The notes under the pieces were generated by a model, which saw only the letters and a program-made list of their open reading frames with translations, searched no databases and had not been told where the DNA came from. Both the position numbers and the translations under genes were made by a program. Source: Blastobasis lacticolella (taxonomy: Eukaryota; Arthropoda; Insecta; Lepidoptera; Blastobasidae). From it: a DNA stretch of 64,000 nt. The stretch spans positions 18,426,501 through 18,490,500 of the forward strand of contig LR990053.1 of NCBI GenBank assembly GCA_905147135.1, in the 5' to 3' direction. Position 1 is the first letter of the stretch. Every line of letters starts with the position of its first letter. Below, piece after piece: positions 33,208 through 44,366 of this stretch.

Positions 33208-33655
33208 TGGACAAATTCACACAGCGCCATCTAGCCAAAAATGTAAGTAAAGCTTATGTTATGGGTGATAGATAACTGACAAGCTAATTATAGACTATTT
33301 TTTAAATACATACTTATTATACATACTACATAGGACGATTATTTCATGTTTTGGCTGTTTGTTGGTGTTTAGATAAATGCACAACGCATTCTTTTGTATC
33401 CTGTGGCTCAACACTACCTGCTGTAATTTTCCTGTCTGAATTTCTGTAAAGGTTGCCTGGAAGAGATCACTTGTAGCGATAATGCCGCCTTTGCTCATAT
33501 GTGTTCCTTGTAACTGATTGGTATTGTTATGTTTAATAAGCAATAAAGTCTTTATCTATCTATTAAAATGCATCATTTCAATTTCTGCTCGGCCGGGAAT
33601 CCGGGACCTCTGCGTGGCGACCGGCATGTTAACCAACTGAACCACTCAGGTCGTC
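33208..33655 (-). repeat. SINE-A, reversed, split by a LINE tail
   Basis: The 3' end comes first (TGGACAAATTCACACAGCGCC, TTATGGGTGATAGATAACTG) up to about 33326. The head resumes at about 33564 with TGCATCATTTCAATTTCTGC, TCGGCCGGGAATCCGGGACC and GAACCACTCAGGTCGTC. The ~240 bases between belong to another element, and about 25 bases of SINE are missing at the junction. Confidence 0.8.
33327..33565 (+). mobile_element. LINE tail, family D, nested in SINE-A
   Basis: GGTTGCCTGGAAGAGATCAC, GCGATAATGCCGCCTTTG and GCAATAAAGTCTTTATCTATC match 612-750. The 5' part (33327-33445) is not shared with other copies in the window and may be more of the same UTR. Confidence 0.7.
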
Positions 33656-33950
33656 AAAATGATTGAAAACGGAGTGTAAGCAATTATTAGGAACCTAGGT
33701 AAAGCTGGGACTGTTCAACCAGTCTCAGGGTCTCCAGCGGAAGACTATGGTCAACGGACCGGTCATAAGACACACCTAACAAGTGACGAACTCTTTGCGG
33801 TGCTGAAGTTCGACTAGCCTCAAAGCACGAAACGGTTTCTGGGCTCTGCGAATCCAACCTTAGGTACAATTACAGAGAAAACAAATTTTTAGCAGTCATC
33901 TCATCTTGTAAATGTAATCATAAATAATTACCAACTTATTTACTTATCCC
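33656..33950. other. No recognised feature
   Basis: Short stretch, nothing identified. Confidence 0.4.
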
Positions 33951-34085
33951 ACTAGTTATAAATGCGAAAGTTTGTGTGTGTGTATGTTTGTTACCTCTTC
34001 TTGCCCAAACGAATTAACGTATTTGGATAAAATTTGGTAGGTAGCTAGATTAGGATCTGGAATAAATCATAAGCTACTACTATAT
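33951..34085 (+). repeat. TATAAATGCGAAAGTTTGTG-type repeat
   Basis: TAAATGCGAAAGTTTGTGTG, TATGTTTGTTACCTCTTC and TTTGGATAAAATTTGGTAGG are the conserved words of a very common lepidopteran repeat. A relative in opposite sense lies at 14770-14902. Confidence 0.75.
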
Positions 34086-34937
34086 AATCATAGACTACAC
34101 AAAGCTAGTGTAAATACTTTGCAGTAACTTAAAAAGGTCCCCAGAAAAAACGCCTATCAATTTGACTGCACGTCTCATCTTTCCAAGCGTACTCTACTCC
34201 GAATGACCGTTCAAATTATCTTATCAGCACGCTCGCTGCTCCAGAATGGGAACTGAATGTCGGCCGCCCCTTCGGAAAGCCATAAGTGTGTAAAGGGCCG
34301 AGACGCCCCGGGCTCCGAACTGCCGAGCTCACAAGTCTCGCAACATTTCCCTAGGCGACTCTTTGTCGACATTTTTCCGCTCACAAAGATTCTCCCCGGC
34401 CACGCTCTAACTCTAACCGACTGTATTGATAGGTAAACACATTGGGAACAAAATCGTCACAATACAAGCGTCGAAACACGCGCGCAAACATTGTTGGAGC
34501 GAGCGCTCCTGAACGTTTGTCCCAAATATTTGCATTTGGCCCCTGTCTCGCTGACTATGCCGGCACACTGTACAAATATGATTTTTATGCAACCCTCCAC
34601 GGGTGCCATAACTCAGACGCAGCCGCGTTACTCTTACTCCATATGTTTGGAATTGTTTCCTTTCCGATGTCTCAGGGACGCTCGCGAACTGGGGCATTCC
34701 GCGAACAGACTAGGTTATCTACAACTCGGTTAGCTCTCTGACTCTGACATTTCGCGCAACTTGTGAGAGTCACTCTGCAACTCAGCGCTTCGCCGGAGCA
34801 GTTAGCTTTGATGCTAATTAGGACGCTGTGTTGCCGTTTAAGGGTTTTACGGCAGTTTCGGGAATTATAGGTTGACGTACGAATTCACAATTTAGCTTAC
34901 AATATTGCCTTTTATGTATTCGTAATTTTGAATTCTA
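34086..34937. other. Overlapping frames, no supported gene
   Basis: Frames of 80-99 codons on both strands overlap at 34413-34741. This is a sign of base composition rather than coding. No domain seen. Confidence 0.4.
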
Positions 34938-35020
34938 AGTTATTTATCTAGCAACCATAACACAAGCTTTACTTACTTTGGGGCTAGATGGCGATGTGTG
35001 AAATTGTTCAAGGATATTTT
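34938..35020 (+). repeat. SINE-A, 3' end
   Basis: TTATCTAGCAACCATAACAC, AAGCTTTACTTACTTTGGGG, CTAGATGGCGATGTGTG and then a run of T (35018-35026). Confidence 0.75.
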
Positions 35021-35911
35021 TTTTTGTTACATTTATAGGCAAACTTTAAATAAACAGAATTAAGATATTTATGCAACGTTTAGTAATCTGTCCCATTTCT
35101 GTATATGTCGAATTCGAAACATCGATCAGGCAACAAGGAACCCGTACGAATGTCACCTGAATTTTTTGTGTAAATTCACATTTCGTTTCACTTCGGTGAG
35201 TCAGTTCGCTCCGTTGACATGAGCCTTTGATATGAAGTTTTCTGGGCCGTAATCCGGCATGGGTTTGGAGACATTAAAAAGGAATTCCGGACCGTTCGAA
35301 AGCAGTCTCGTCAGTAAATTTACCCACAACACAGCGCAGTTTTACACAGGGATATCTGTCACTTGAAACACATAAAGACGCTACCTTCCTACATGTCGTT
35401 GAAATACTCTGTTACGAACGTTGGCTACAAAATAACTTTTGCTGTCTCCCAGTTTTGAGTCATATTTCCGAGTAATACAGTTACATTTCCACCGAGCGTG
35501 GAATTGGAGTTACATATGATTTTTCACATTTCTTTTAAACAAATTGCGATGTGAAAACGTTGTTTGGAAGCTCCTAACGGGTCTTTTCGTTTCCTATTTT
35601 GCTTATAGTTGTGTTGAGTTTTGAGCAGATAGAAATTGTGCTTCTGACTTTATTCTTTGACGTGCAGGAGAGTCTGGCTTCAATTATCCGCGCCAACAAT
35701 CATGATGGGGTTTTCGTTCTGTCTGCTGGTTGCATTATTTATCTATTTTTTGAAAGGCTTTGAGTTGGTGTGAAGCATTGTTCTGATCTGTTAAGCATGC
35801 CCAGTTCTATAAACTGTCCAGTTCTATGGCATTATATGCCAGCTTAACTTTATCTTCCAAATTACCAAGGACGTCAATATTATTTGAGATGATAAGCGGT
35901 ATTAATAATTT
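35021..35911. other. No recognised feature
   Basis: AT-rich. No frames or shared repeats supported. Confidence 0.45.
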
Positions 35912-36162
35912 AGGCCGTATGGTGTCCGGCAGAGTAGAATAGCACCAACCCCTTACGCTCATGGGTGTCGTACAAGGCGACTAATGTTTTCGAGGCAAAA
36001 GATCAAGAGTCTCCGTAATCTGGAAAATGGGCAGCATTTTCCGTTGTTATATTTAAACACTGCGATCTCCAACCCGCCTGCCAAGCGTGGAGATTATGGC
36101 AATAACCTCCCCTTTCGTGGGAGAGGCCCTAAGTCCTGCAGTGGACTGTTACGGGCTGTGAT
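35912..36162 (+). repeat. Repeat family F, second copy
   Basis: GGCCGTATGGTGTCCGGCAG through CTGCAGTGGACTGTTACGGG. Very close to 3189-3446 but without the hairpin head, so the shared unit starts at GGCCGT.TGGTGTCCGG. Ends GTGATGTGATGTGTG, recalling RTE-type (GAT)n tails. Confidence 0.75.
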
Positions 36163-36284
36163 GTGATGTGTGATTAATAATTTATTTATTTAACACTTTA
36201 TTGTACATTAACAGTATAATTATCACAGATTCTGCAAGATTATGACAAGTACAAGGGCGGTATGTCTTCATTCATTTACATATT

Positions 36285-36573
36285 TTTAATGTCATACGGT
36301 AGGCAAACAGGCAAGCGGGCCACCTGATGGAAAGTGGTCACCACTGCCTATAGACATTAGCAACACCAAGAGTATCGCTAATGCGTTGCCCACCTCTATA
36401 ACACGTTGCTCTGGCAGCAAAAAGCAAATGCCACTCCACTGCCAAAGCCACGGTTCCCCAAATCCCCACCCCATGGAGCACTGGAAACCTTACTCACCGG
36501 CAGAAACACAATACTATTTAAAAGAGTATTATTTAGCTGCGATATTCTGTAAGGTGGAGGTACTTCCCCAGTC
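36285..36573 (-). repeat. Short element family C, reversed, truncated
   Basis: Nearly identical to the copy at 48.5 kb from GTCATACGGTAGGCAAACAG to GAGGTACTTCCCCAGTC, where it stops ~55 bases short of the family start. Open frames on both strands are by-products. Confidence 0.8.
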
Positions 36574-37484
36574 TTTATTAAATACAGGTTTGTTATCGAT
36601 ATCGGTTTGTACGAATAATCACGAGTGCCATGTGTAATCCTGAAAGAAGCTCGTGCAATTCCATCAAAGAAACCGCGGAATAAAGACTCCAAGTTATCGA
36701 GGAAGTCACACGCAGCGAAAATATTTTCCATTTAGATCCAATAGACTTTTTAACGTATGAATCGACAAAGGCGGAGAGAACGAAAGCGAAGTCATTAATT
36801 CTTCGGAGAAGAAATTAAAATCCGATACGACACAAATTTTCCTCCTTTCAGGTCGTATTGCGGGGAAATTTCTCACTGCGCCAAAGGATCAACTTTAAAC
36901 TCTATTGGAATTTAAATAGAGCACAAATTCAGGCGGGCGAGCGTGTCGCTTGCGCCCTCTGCCGCCGGCTCCGAAGACAAGTTTCCAATTTAATTTGCTG
37001 AACACTCCTTATCTTTTTTTAGTATTTATCTCCTTTGATTACATTAGAGTGAAATGTTCGCCAGTCGTACTAAGCGCGGATACTTCAATAAAATACAGCA
37101 TTTCACTCAAATAGTCTTTTAATTTGGGCAAGGAACTATCTGGAACTCGTCAGAGGATCTTTTTTTTACAGTCTTCGATTTGGAAATGTTTTTAAACATA
37201 AAGCTAGGCTACGTTTGGTAGCCCATGCTAACAGATTAAATTAAAGTATAGGTTGTTGTTGTAACTCTGTTATTTTTCGACTTATAAGTGATGGCCCTTG
37301 TCTTTCGAATTATTGTTCAGGCACAGGCCTGGTACGGATTTTCCGATATTTATTGTGAAAGTTATCAACGAAATTCTCCCTGTACAGAAGCTCATCGAAC
37401 ATCACCAATAACCGTTGTCTAGCTAGATCTTCTGTCCAGCAGCCCGAGAATACTTCAGCAGCATTCAGTTTAGACATTTCTTAC
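36574..37484. other. No recognised gene
   Basis: Nothing identified. A 111-codon minus-strand frame (36396-36731) mostly reads through element C. Confidence 0.4.
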
Positions 37485-37590
37485 GAAACGTGGGAAGCGT
37501 GAGGGATGATGCTTCTGGTGGAAATTATGGCAAAACCCTCCACTGATGCGAAGAAGGCAAGTCCAGGAGTAAATTGTTACGCCTTGTAGT
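37485..37590 (+). repeat. Decayed family F scrap
   Basis: GGAAATTATGGCAAAACCCTCC, AAGAAGGCAAGTCCAGGAG and TTGTTACGCCTTGTAG follow the order of the family F 3' half with many changes. Confidence 0.4.
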
Positions 37591-38059
37591 GATTTTAATG
37601 GATGTATGAATGTTTGCTCCGCTTTTACTAAAAAATCGCTGACCGGATTTTAATGACTTTGTGTTTATAGTGATTTTAAGTGGTTCCTAGAAATGACTAG
37701 GTATGTGGCTAAGTAATACTGTCATAAAACGCTTGCTGGGTGATTCTCTCTCATTTTAGTTCCTCCCAGTTCTCCGTTCAAAACCTAAAACATCTAGCGC
37801 CATTTAAAGTTCGTAGTTTCAACAACCAGTCTATTGAAATTATTTTGCCCCACGCGTGCTCGTCCCACTCGTGGCGCGAGTGGCCGTCTAATTGCGGGGC
37901 CGCGGCGAGCGGGCCAACGGTGAAATATTCAGAGCCTTTGGCCGCCGGCACAGGGCCTCTCTTAGGCAGTGCTCTGGGGCCCAGTGTTCCATCTACTTTC
38001 AATGTGGAAAAAGAATTTCAGACATGAAAGAGCATGTAGGTATCAAAGGTTGATAAATG
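37591..38059. other. Mid-GC stretch, no supported gene
   Basis: Frames 37740-38027 (plus) and 37778-38002 (minus) overlap in a GC-rich patch. No domain seen. Confidence 0.4.
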
Positions 38060-38146
38060 TGGAAGCAGCGAGAGAGATTTTTTAGGACTGCAAGTAGAAC
38101 AATGTGGTCTCTGCTTTGCCTATCCCTACGGATGACCTAATTGTCA
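38060..38146 (+). repeat. LINE tail, family G
   Basis: GGAAGCAGCGAGAGAGATTT, GTAGAACAATGTGGTCTCTG and CCTATCCCTACGG. Best-preserved family G copy in the window. Confidence 0.65.
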
Positions 38147-38204
38147 GAAAATGTCGGATAACCCTCGACCAAGTTTACTTAAATTCAAATATTTTTTACA
38201 CTAC

Positions 38205-38371
38205 AGAACCGATCTTAATGAAACAAAACTAAGAATCATCTCGATTAAACTGGCTTTCAATAGAAAAAACTGCATCTAAATCTGTCCATCCGTTCGGGAT
38301 CTACGATACCTTAGACAGATTCAGAAAGCCAACACACACACACACACACACACACACGTCAACTTATAATA
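38205..38371 (+). repeat. Interspersed repeat with (AC)n
   Basis: GAACCGATCTTAATGAAAC and AAATCTGTCCATCCGTTCGG are words of common lepidopteran repeats. A pure (AC)n tract follows at 38332-38357. Confidence 0.6.
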
Positions 38372-38824
38372 GGCCGTTTTTTTCCTTGGGCGTTAAAAAA
38401 TACATTCTAAATGGTCTGTATATACAATGCGAGCCGGTAAGACATTGGATCTTTCCAGAAATGAGTCTGCACCTTTCTGAAAAGCCGGCAACGCATTCGA
38501 GACCCCTCTGGTGTTACGTATTTCGGGCGGTGGTAATAATTATTTTGTCAGATCACCTTACCCTTTCTTTAATTGGCTCTCGTTTCTCCGCAGTCCCATA
38601 TTACGTATGTGCCGATAAAACGTTGTATGTTTTGATAAATTAAACTGTCATTCTCGTGTGCTGCTCTTTTTATTGCATTGAAAGGGAGATTATTTTATTG
38701 GGCTTTGAAGGCCAGAGTAATGATATAGAGAGAGGAGGATCTTACTAACTTAGAGAAGTCTAGTTTCCAAGTTCTCATGAAGGTTTTAAAAAACTTCAGT
38801 TATGAAAATGAAACTATCCTCCAT
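38372..38824. other. No recognised feature
   Basis: An 85-codon frame (38386-38643, plus) without known domain. Confidence 0.35.
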
Positions 38825-39125
38825 AATCATCATCATAATCCGAGCGGTCAATCCCGATTCTGCCTGGGTCCGCTTTCTTGCTCTTTATTCACCACTTTGC
38901 CCGGTCTTCCGTATCCTCGCGTCGTAAGCCGTTGGCTCTCGCATCCGTCTCAACGATGTCAATCCATCGCTTGATGGTTCTCCCGCCTGACCTCTTTCCT
39001 GGTACCGGCGGTGGAGGCCCCCTACCGCCTTCCCTGGCGCCGGCCCTGGCTACCACACGTGGCGCGTTGATTTCTCAGCGGAACCGCGCGTTTGTTATTT
39101 CAGCGGTTAATCTCTTCCGCTAATA
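38825..39125 (-). pseudogene. RTE-type LINE RT, C-terminal end
   Basis: On the minus strand: GKRSGGRTIKRWIDIVETDA, then RANGLRREDTEDRAKW. This is the last segment of an RTE-type RT (GRP..RW.D.V..D......A.DRA.WR). It is followed by KKADPGR and a (GAT)n tail seen at 38825-38840 as TAATCATCATCATAATC. The same ending occurs at 19.3 and 39.5-40.0 kb. 5' of 39020 the coding signal fades. Dead, 5'-truncated. Confidence 0.75.
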
Positions 39126-39480
39126 TTTTATGGTTCACTCTGCCCGTGCCCGGAAACATACAAAAAATATACGTCATGGCTATGTTAGTTCGCGAATCGC
39201 TGGCGCATGGTGCGTTGTGGGCAGGCCATACCTTTCTGTTGTTATTTTGGATGATAAATTGAATATTGCCATGCCAACATAACGCAGATAAAGTACAGTC
39301 AGCATCTAACGTAGCTAGAATGTACGTTATTTAAATATAATACAGTTCTAATTAGAGTAAAGTTTCAAGAAATAAAAATGCAGAATTATAGGTGCATAGT
39401 CACTGTGAGCATTAATTTAACATGCCTCTTGCCTGTCACTGTGCAATACATTACGAGTATGTTCGTGGTGATCTTGGTAA
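39126..39480. other. No recognised feature
   Basis: AT-rich with no recognised repeat. Confidence 0.4.
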
Positions 39481-39744
39481 TAGAGATACCATGGATCACG
39501 TGCTGGGTAAATCCGATGGATAAGTGCTGCCGATATTAGGAAAGAAATCCCGAGGGATGCGCAAGCTGCGATTGACTGAGATAGTGAACTAGAGGGGGAA
39601 GAGTAGGAAAGCGGACCCTATAGTAGGTATCAAATATGTTGACAATAGCGGTCGTTAGCAATATTTTCTAAATTATTTAAATAATCGTATTTGTTACATG
39701 GAAACTATTGCTAGAAGCCGGCTTTGACAGCTAGGATGATGATG
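39481..39744 (+). pseudogene. RTE-type LINE end, plus orientation, decayed
   Basis: ATGGATCACGTGCTGGG, TATTAGGAAAGAAATCCCGA and GAAAGCGGACCCTA match in order the RTE end at 39756-40025 read from the other strand, and it finishes GACAGCTAGGATGATGATG. About 90 bases after 39625 are foreign to the family, perhaps an insertion. Confidence 0.6.
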
Positions 39745-39755
39745 GGTGTATTCTG

Positions 39756-40025
39756 AATCATCATCATCATCATAATCGTCTTAGCGTCTATGCTGGCTTA
39801 TCCCAGGGTCCGTTTCCTAATTTTTTTTCCTCCACTGCGCCCGGTCGTTCCGGCTTCCTGGACCTCCCGCGGGATCTCTTTTCTAATACCGGCAGGTTCA
39901 GACATCTGTTTCCCAGTATTTAAATCCCTGGGCAGCACGTGACCAGACCAGTTTAGGCGAGCGTCCTCAATTTTATCGACAATGTCTCTTACGCAAAAGC
40001 TGCCACGAACGTACTCGTTATGGAC
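39756..40025 (-). pseudogene. RTE-type LINE RT, C-terminal end
   Basis: Minus strand: YVRGSFCVRDIVDKIEDARL, then NWSGHVLPRD, the familiar VRGSF.V.PI..KI...RL.W.GHV.RR segment of RTE-type elements. A frameshifted DRAQWRKK and the tail (GAT)n follow, seen as ATCATCATCATCATCAT at 39757-39773. Faces the plus-strand copy at 39481-39744, tail to tail, about 12 bases apart. Confidence 0.8.
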
Positions 40026-41008
40026 TCGGTCAGCACCGCAGATTGTTGTTTCATAACGGTATTGTTACACGTGAAATAGACTAAGTGATAGATTCTTCGT
40101 CAATAGGTTAAACTCGAAATATATGTGTCGTGGATTTGAAAAGCTTCTCTTTGTTCTGAGTTGTAAAATAATGTGAAGTTATTGCTGCCACGCTGGCACC
40201 GCGAGAAATGTGCTGACTTGAATTATTGTTGTTTTTATTAAATAATCCCGATAAACCCCTTTCATGTCCCTAATGCGTGTTCTGCGATAAATTAATGTTA
40301 TGTAACGAAGAACTATTTTGCAAAACAATGGTTAAATTATTAAAAATATGGTACCCAAACCTGGTCTCAAAATGGTACGGGCTTTGAGACAAAGGTCTAA
40401 GGCCTAATCTTCATAAAGGAACTGATCCTCATAAAAGGGACTAACCACCGTGACTTCAATCAACATTTAGACATCAAAGCGTTTGCAAAATTCGCAAAGT
40501 TACTATGTAGCAGCACAACTATTTGTAAATGATGTTGACTAATTGAAAAGGCGAACTACTCCACGTGTATACTACTCAGAATTTACTACGCTGTTTCAAT
40601 CTCTCGAAATACAAGACATTGACAACTGCCAATTATCCCTCTGGACCCTTATCTTACTACCCACGTGACGAACGAGCAAACAGCCCACCTGATGGAGAGC
40701 GGCAATTATAGTACCCACTGATTAATTCATTGATATAGTACGGATTTATATAATTGCTAGCCCGGGAGCTTTATTTTAAAACCATACTCAACCGTATTGA
40801 AATTTGATTTTGGGCATGAAAATTTCAAATCATTTTAAATTACATTGGAAAAACCGTGTTCAGAAATAAGGAAAATCCGCGTCATGGATCTAAAATTGAA
40901 CTATTCATGCTGAAAATCATAATTGGAAACCATTTGACTCGAGATGAGCAATTCAAAAAAGGGCCCCACGACCACGGATCACTCACCTTCATGCTGTTTG
41001 TTAGTCGG
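40026..41008. other. No supported gene
   Basis: CAGCCCACCTGATGGAGAGC at 40681-40700 is a scrap of the LINE/element-C tail. Frame 40856-41062 has no domain. Confidence 0.4.
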
Positions 41009-41112
41009 CATGACAAAAATAGTCTTGACCCCGCCCATTTATGGCTTATCCATTTTGTATAACGTTATCATACCCACACTGTCAGTTGACTTGACAAGTC
41101 TATTTTTGTCAT
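41009..41112. repeat. Small TIR element, ~100 bp
   Basis: TGACAAAAATAGTCTTG (41011-41027) pairs with CAAGTCTATTTTTGTCA (41095-41111), one mismatch in 17. The left end TGACAAAAA.TAG.CTTGACCCC recurs at 18507-18530, so a dispersed family is likely. Confidence 0.55.
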
Positions 41113-42402
41113 TCCTCTTGTCATGAGCTCTGACAGGCGGCATAAAGATGAGTAGCTACTATAAGGCGATGAGATTGTTGCTTTTCTACCTTACCCTAGA
41201 CAGCACAAAAATGTTTTTATTCAATAACAATCAGCCGTCAGAGTATCGGTTAATAACTCCAAAAAATTATAAGGGATCGAACTGGGTATCGATCGCTGAC
41301 GAGGCCGACCCGCTATCCATTTCAAGGTTAGCACGCTTGTCCTTATCTATAAGTATAGTAACCAGATGATATGATACGAGTCTTAGACGCTGTTGAATAG
41401 CGTAAAGTTCTCTCGTTCCAAACGTTTTATGACTTGAGATTTTATTAGGCGATAGAAATAGAAGTTCGTGAAGACTTCATGAGTCATATTTCATAGTGCT
41501 AAATTGAACGAGCCAAAAAGTGATTTTATTAATAGTGAGAAATTAAATATGTCATTTTTTCTAAGAATGGGTCTGGTTCGCGTGACGACATTTTCTTAGT
41601 ATCTACGTAAGTTTAATACTAACCTAAAATTATTATATTATTTATGTATCTTTTACTTTTGTGTGTGCAATAAAGAGTTATTACTTACTTACTTAAAATT
41701 TTAATACTTAGTTATTAATATTAATTTTAAAAAAATCTAGGCCAATAGGTGGCCCACTTCATCTATAGACCCCCTCTATTATGTATATTTTTTTTCCTAT
41801 TGAAAATAAAATTTCATCAGTATGAGGGTTAAACAAATAACAATTCATAATATATCATAACCCCTTAAACGGCGAGGCCTCACTAACGGCCCACGCCAAA
41901 CAGTCTGGAACATGAATATTAACGTCTCCATGACGGATGATAAGTTCACGTCCATCCATCATTCTGGGACCCCCAATCATTGCCGTGACGTGTAAATTAC
42001 GGAGTCCGTCCAGACTGGTTAACGGTCATCATGCTACGATAGCGTGCGGGGTTCACTTACATTCGATATTGAACCGTTGTAGACTCGGCAAATAATGGTC
42101 GAACGCCTTGAACCGGTTGGGCTTTGGTCATCATTTAGAGCCAGCGACGTAAGGTGCGTACCTACAATCGCGGCGCCTTCAAATAGGATTCTAATATCGC
42201 GTTATAAAAATCAGTCGTCTACAGATGAAAACTTGCATTTCTATTATTTATTTGTAATTTGATATTGATTTAGATATCCGAGTTCTGACTAAAGCCCGCC
42301 AAGTTTAAGTTGTCTATAAGAATGAGTTAAATACCCATTGATACTACCGCTATAAGTGGGCTCCCAACCTATCACATCATCCAGCATGCTAAGCTTCCTT
42401 TA
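41113..42402. other. No supported gene
   Basis: GTGTGTGCAATAAAGAGTTA with a (CTTA)n run at 41660-41692 looks like the end of a LINE tail. Frame 41148-41369 has no domain. Nothing else recognised. Confidence 0.4.
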
Positions 42403-42450
42403 TAATCATCATCATCATCAGCTTATACTACTCCACTGCTGGACTTCCTT
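42403..42450. repeat. CATCATCATCATCAGC...CCACTGCTGGAC scrap
   Basis: AATCATCATCATCATCAGCT, then CTCCACTGCTGGACTTCC, the well-known end of RTE-type lepidopteran LINEs, reversed. Confidence 0.6.
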
Positions 42451-44004
42451 CCTTTATAATACAAAGCATTCGACGAAATGAAATGCCAAACACCTCCGTG
42501 CAACAAAAGCGACCCATGCAAAGGTCAGTGAGGATTATAATTGCTTTTTCAGCGGACACATAGGCCTGGGACGAGGTGGTCCTGCCGGTCCATATCCGGG
42601 CAGTAATTGACTTCCTGCCCGGGCGGCGTCTGATGGCGGATTAATCTAATACAGAACGCGTCCGTCCCATAACGAGTTGCTGACAGCCGACGGACGGCAG
42701 GTTAGGCGACATTACGCAGAGGCAGATTGGCCGAGCGATGGCGATGCGCGCTTCACGGGAGATTAGGCGCAACCCCACTCCGCTGATGGAACGGCGATTA
42801 CGTTTTTAGGGGACATTAGTTTTTTATCGGCCGACAATCTTGCCGGAGGTATCGGAACGGTTTTGGATGCTATCAGAAAAGGTTAGGATACACGGCGATT
42901 CGATTGATCAATTTGAGTCGATCGTGTGAACATTGGCAGGTGATTGTCTAATTTTATCTACTAAAGTGATGGGTGGGAGTAAAGGGATGGGAGTCCACTG
43001 TCGCAGTGTTGATTTGCAACTGAAAACGCTACTGGGCATGTTCTGGCATTTCAGTCGTTCCGTACAATTACATGTGAAATAAAAAAGTTGCTGCTGCACT
43101 TCATACATAAGTAAACACTTATAATCTTAATTATCTACAATCCAATTACGAAAGTACTAAAACATTAATGTCCCTTAGACTACGCGGTGTCTAAAGGGTT
43201 AACAAAGCGGCGTCTCCGGGACGTCAGGCGGCGACCAATGAGCGATGGCTTCCCTTCGAGCGGTCGGCGGTCCGGAGATGTTCGGATGTCCACTGCGGCT
43301 GAGGCCCCCGAGGAATACCAACTATGCGGAATGGGAAATGAAGATACTGTAGTTTGTTTGACCCTGTCAGAGCCGGGGCCGCCGTTTTACGGCCGTGGTT
43401 TAGGAGGTTCGCCTTGATTATGTTTGCTCTAAATTATGGCGCGAGTGGAATCTTTATGAGCAGGATCTGTTTCAACATTAAGATGAAATTATTGAATTCT
43501 AATAATAATTGCCAATTTTCAGTCCGGCGCAACTCAAAAGGTTAAACGGAGAAACTTTGATAACTCTCGATCATTTTTCAGAGCGAACGATATTTTCTAT
43601 AAAAATATCTAATAATAAAGTTGAACGGAAACACCTGAAAGTCTCGATTTCGAAAAGTTTTGCAGCCACATTATCGAAAATTCATAAAATTCCTGACCAT
43701 ATGCTGCCGGTGGAGTTGGAAATCCGGGAACTTCGTGACGCTGGAAGCGCTCCGCGGTTTCTGAAACACACCAACCCTCAATAAAGTATAGAACATTGTC
43801 CACAAATTCAGACAAATGACACGGCAGGGGGTGGCGGGGCGGGAGGGGCGCTTACTTACGATGTATTTATTCTTATAAATCGGACTTTATGCAGACACCC
43901 TCGTAAACTAGACTTTCGGACGTGGACTCGGGAGTCGCGGCACCGGCGGAATTAGTTGTTTCGCAAAATGTCTCGTTTTTTTGCGTTAGTATTTTTTGCG
44001 AAGG
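42451..44004. other. No supported gene
   Basis: GC-richer patch at 42550-42860 without long frames. Frames at 43187-43417 and 43509-43784 (plus) have ATG starts but no domain. 43509-43784 overlaps another frame on the opposite strand. Confidence 0.35.
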
Positions 44005-44210
44005 TAAAGGCCTTGCCACATACAAAGCTCGGCGCGAGCGCGGCGTGAGCGCGGTGCGATATTTGCTAGGCAACCATCGCGCGGCGCGATAGTTGCTAGG
44101 CAACCATCGCGCGGCGCGTTATTTGCTAGGCAACCATCGCGCCGCGCGATGGTTGCCTAGCAAATATCGCACCGCGCTCGCGCCGAGCTTTGTATGTGGC
44201 AAGGCCTTTA
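44005..44210. mobile_element. Palindromic MITE with internal 30-bp array
   Basis: Ends AAGGCCTTGCCACATACAAA (from 44007) and TTTGTATGTGGCAAGGCCTT (to 44208) are perfect inverted repeats. They continue as CGGCGCGAGCGCGG and its complement, so the arms reach about 75-83 bp, with one 11-base duplication in the left arm. TA lies at 44005-44006 and 44209-44210, fitting a TA target duplication as in Tc1/mariner-type elements. The middle is three direct 30-base units around TTGCTAGGCAACCATCGCGC plus one inverted unit. No protein coding. Confidence 0.85.
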
Positions 44211-44302
44211 TAAGGATGCAAATAGTATGTTTACAAAACTGCAGTTATTGACTAATCCTGAGTCATGGTTATGTCAACCTAGTAGTTATGATTCATACCA
44301 GA

Positions 44303-44366
44303 GAGTTTTTTCTCTGTTGGCGTAGGCAGCGATCACATTGTTCCACTGTTCTGACAAATCTCTCTC
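44303..44366 (-). repeat. LINE tail, family G, reversed
   Basis: GGCGTAGGCAGCGATCACAT, TGTTCCACTG and AAATCTCTCTCGC are the reverse of the family G words. Confidence 0.55.

Noticed and set aside
34413..34741. Three overlapping frames of 80-99 codons on both strands
   Set aside because: Mutual overlap, no domain, no start or splice context.
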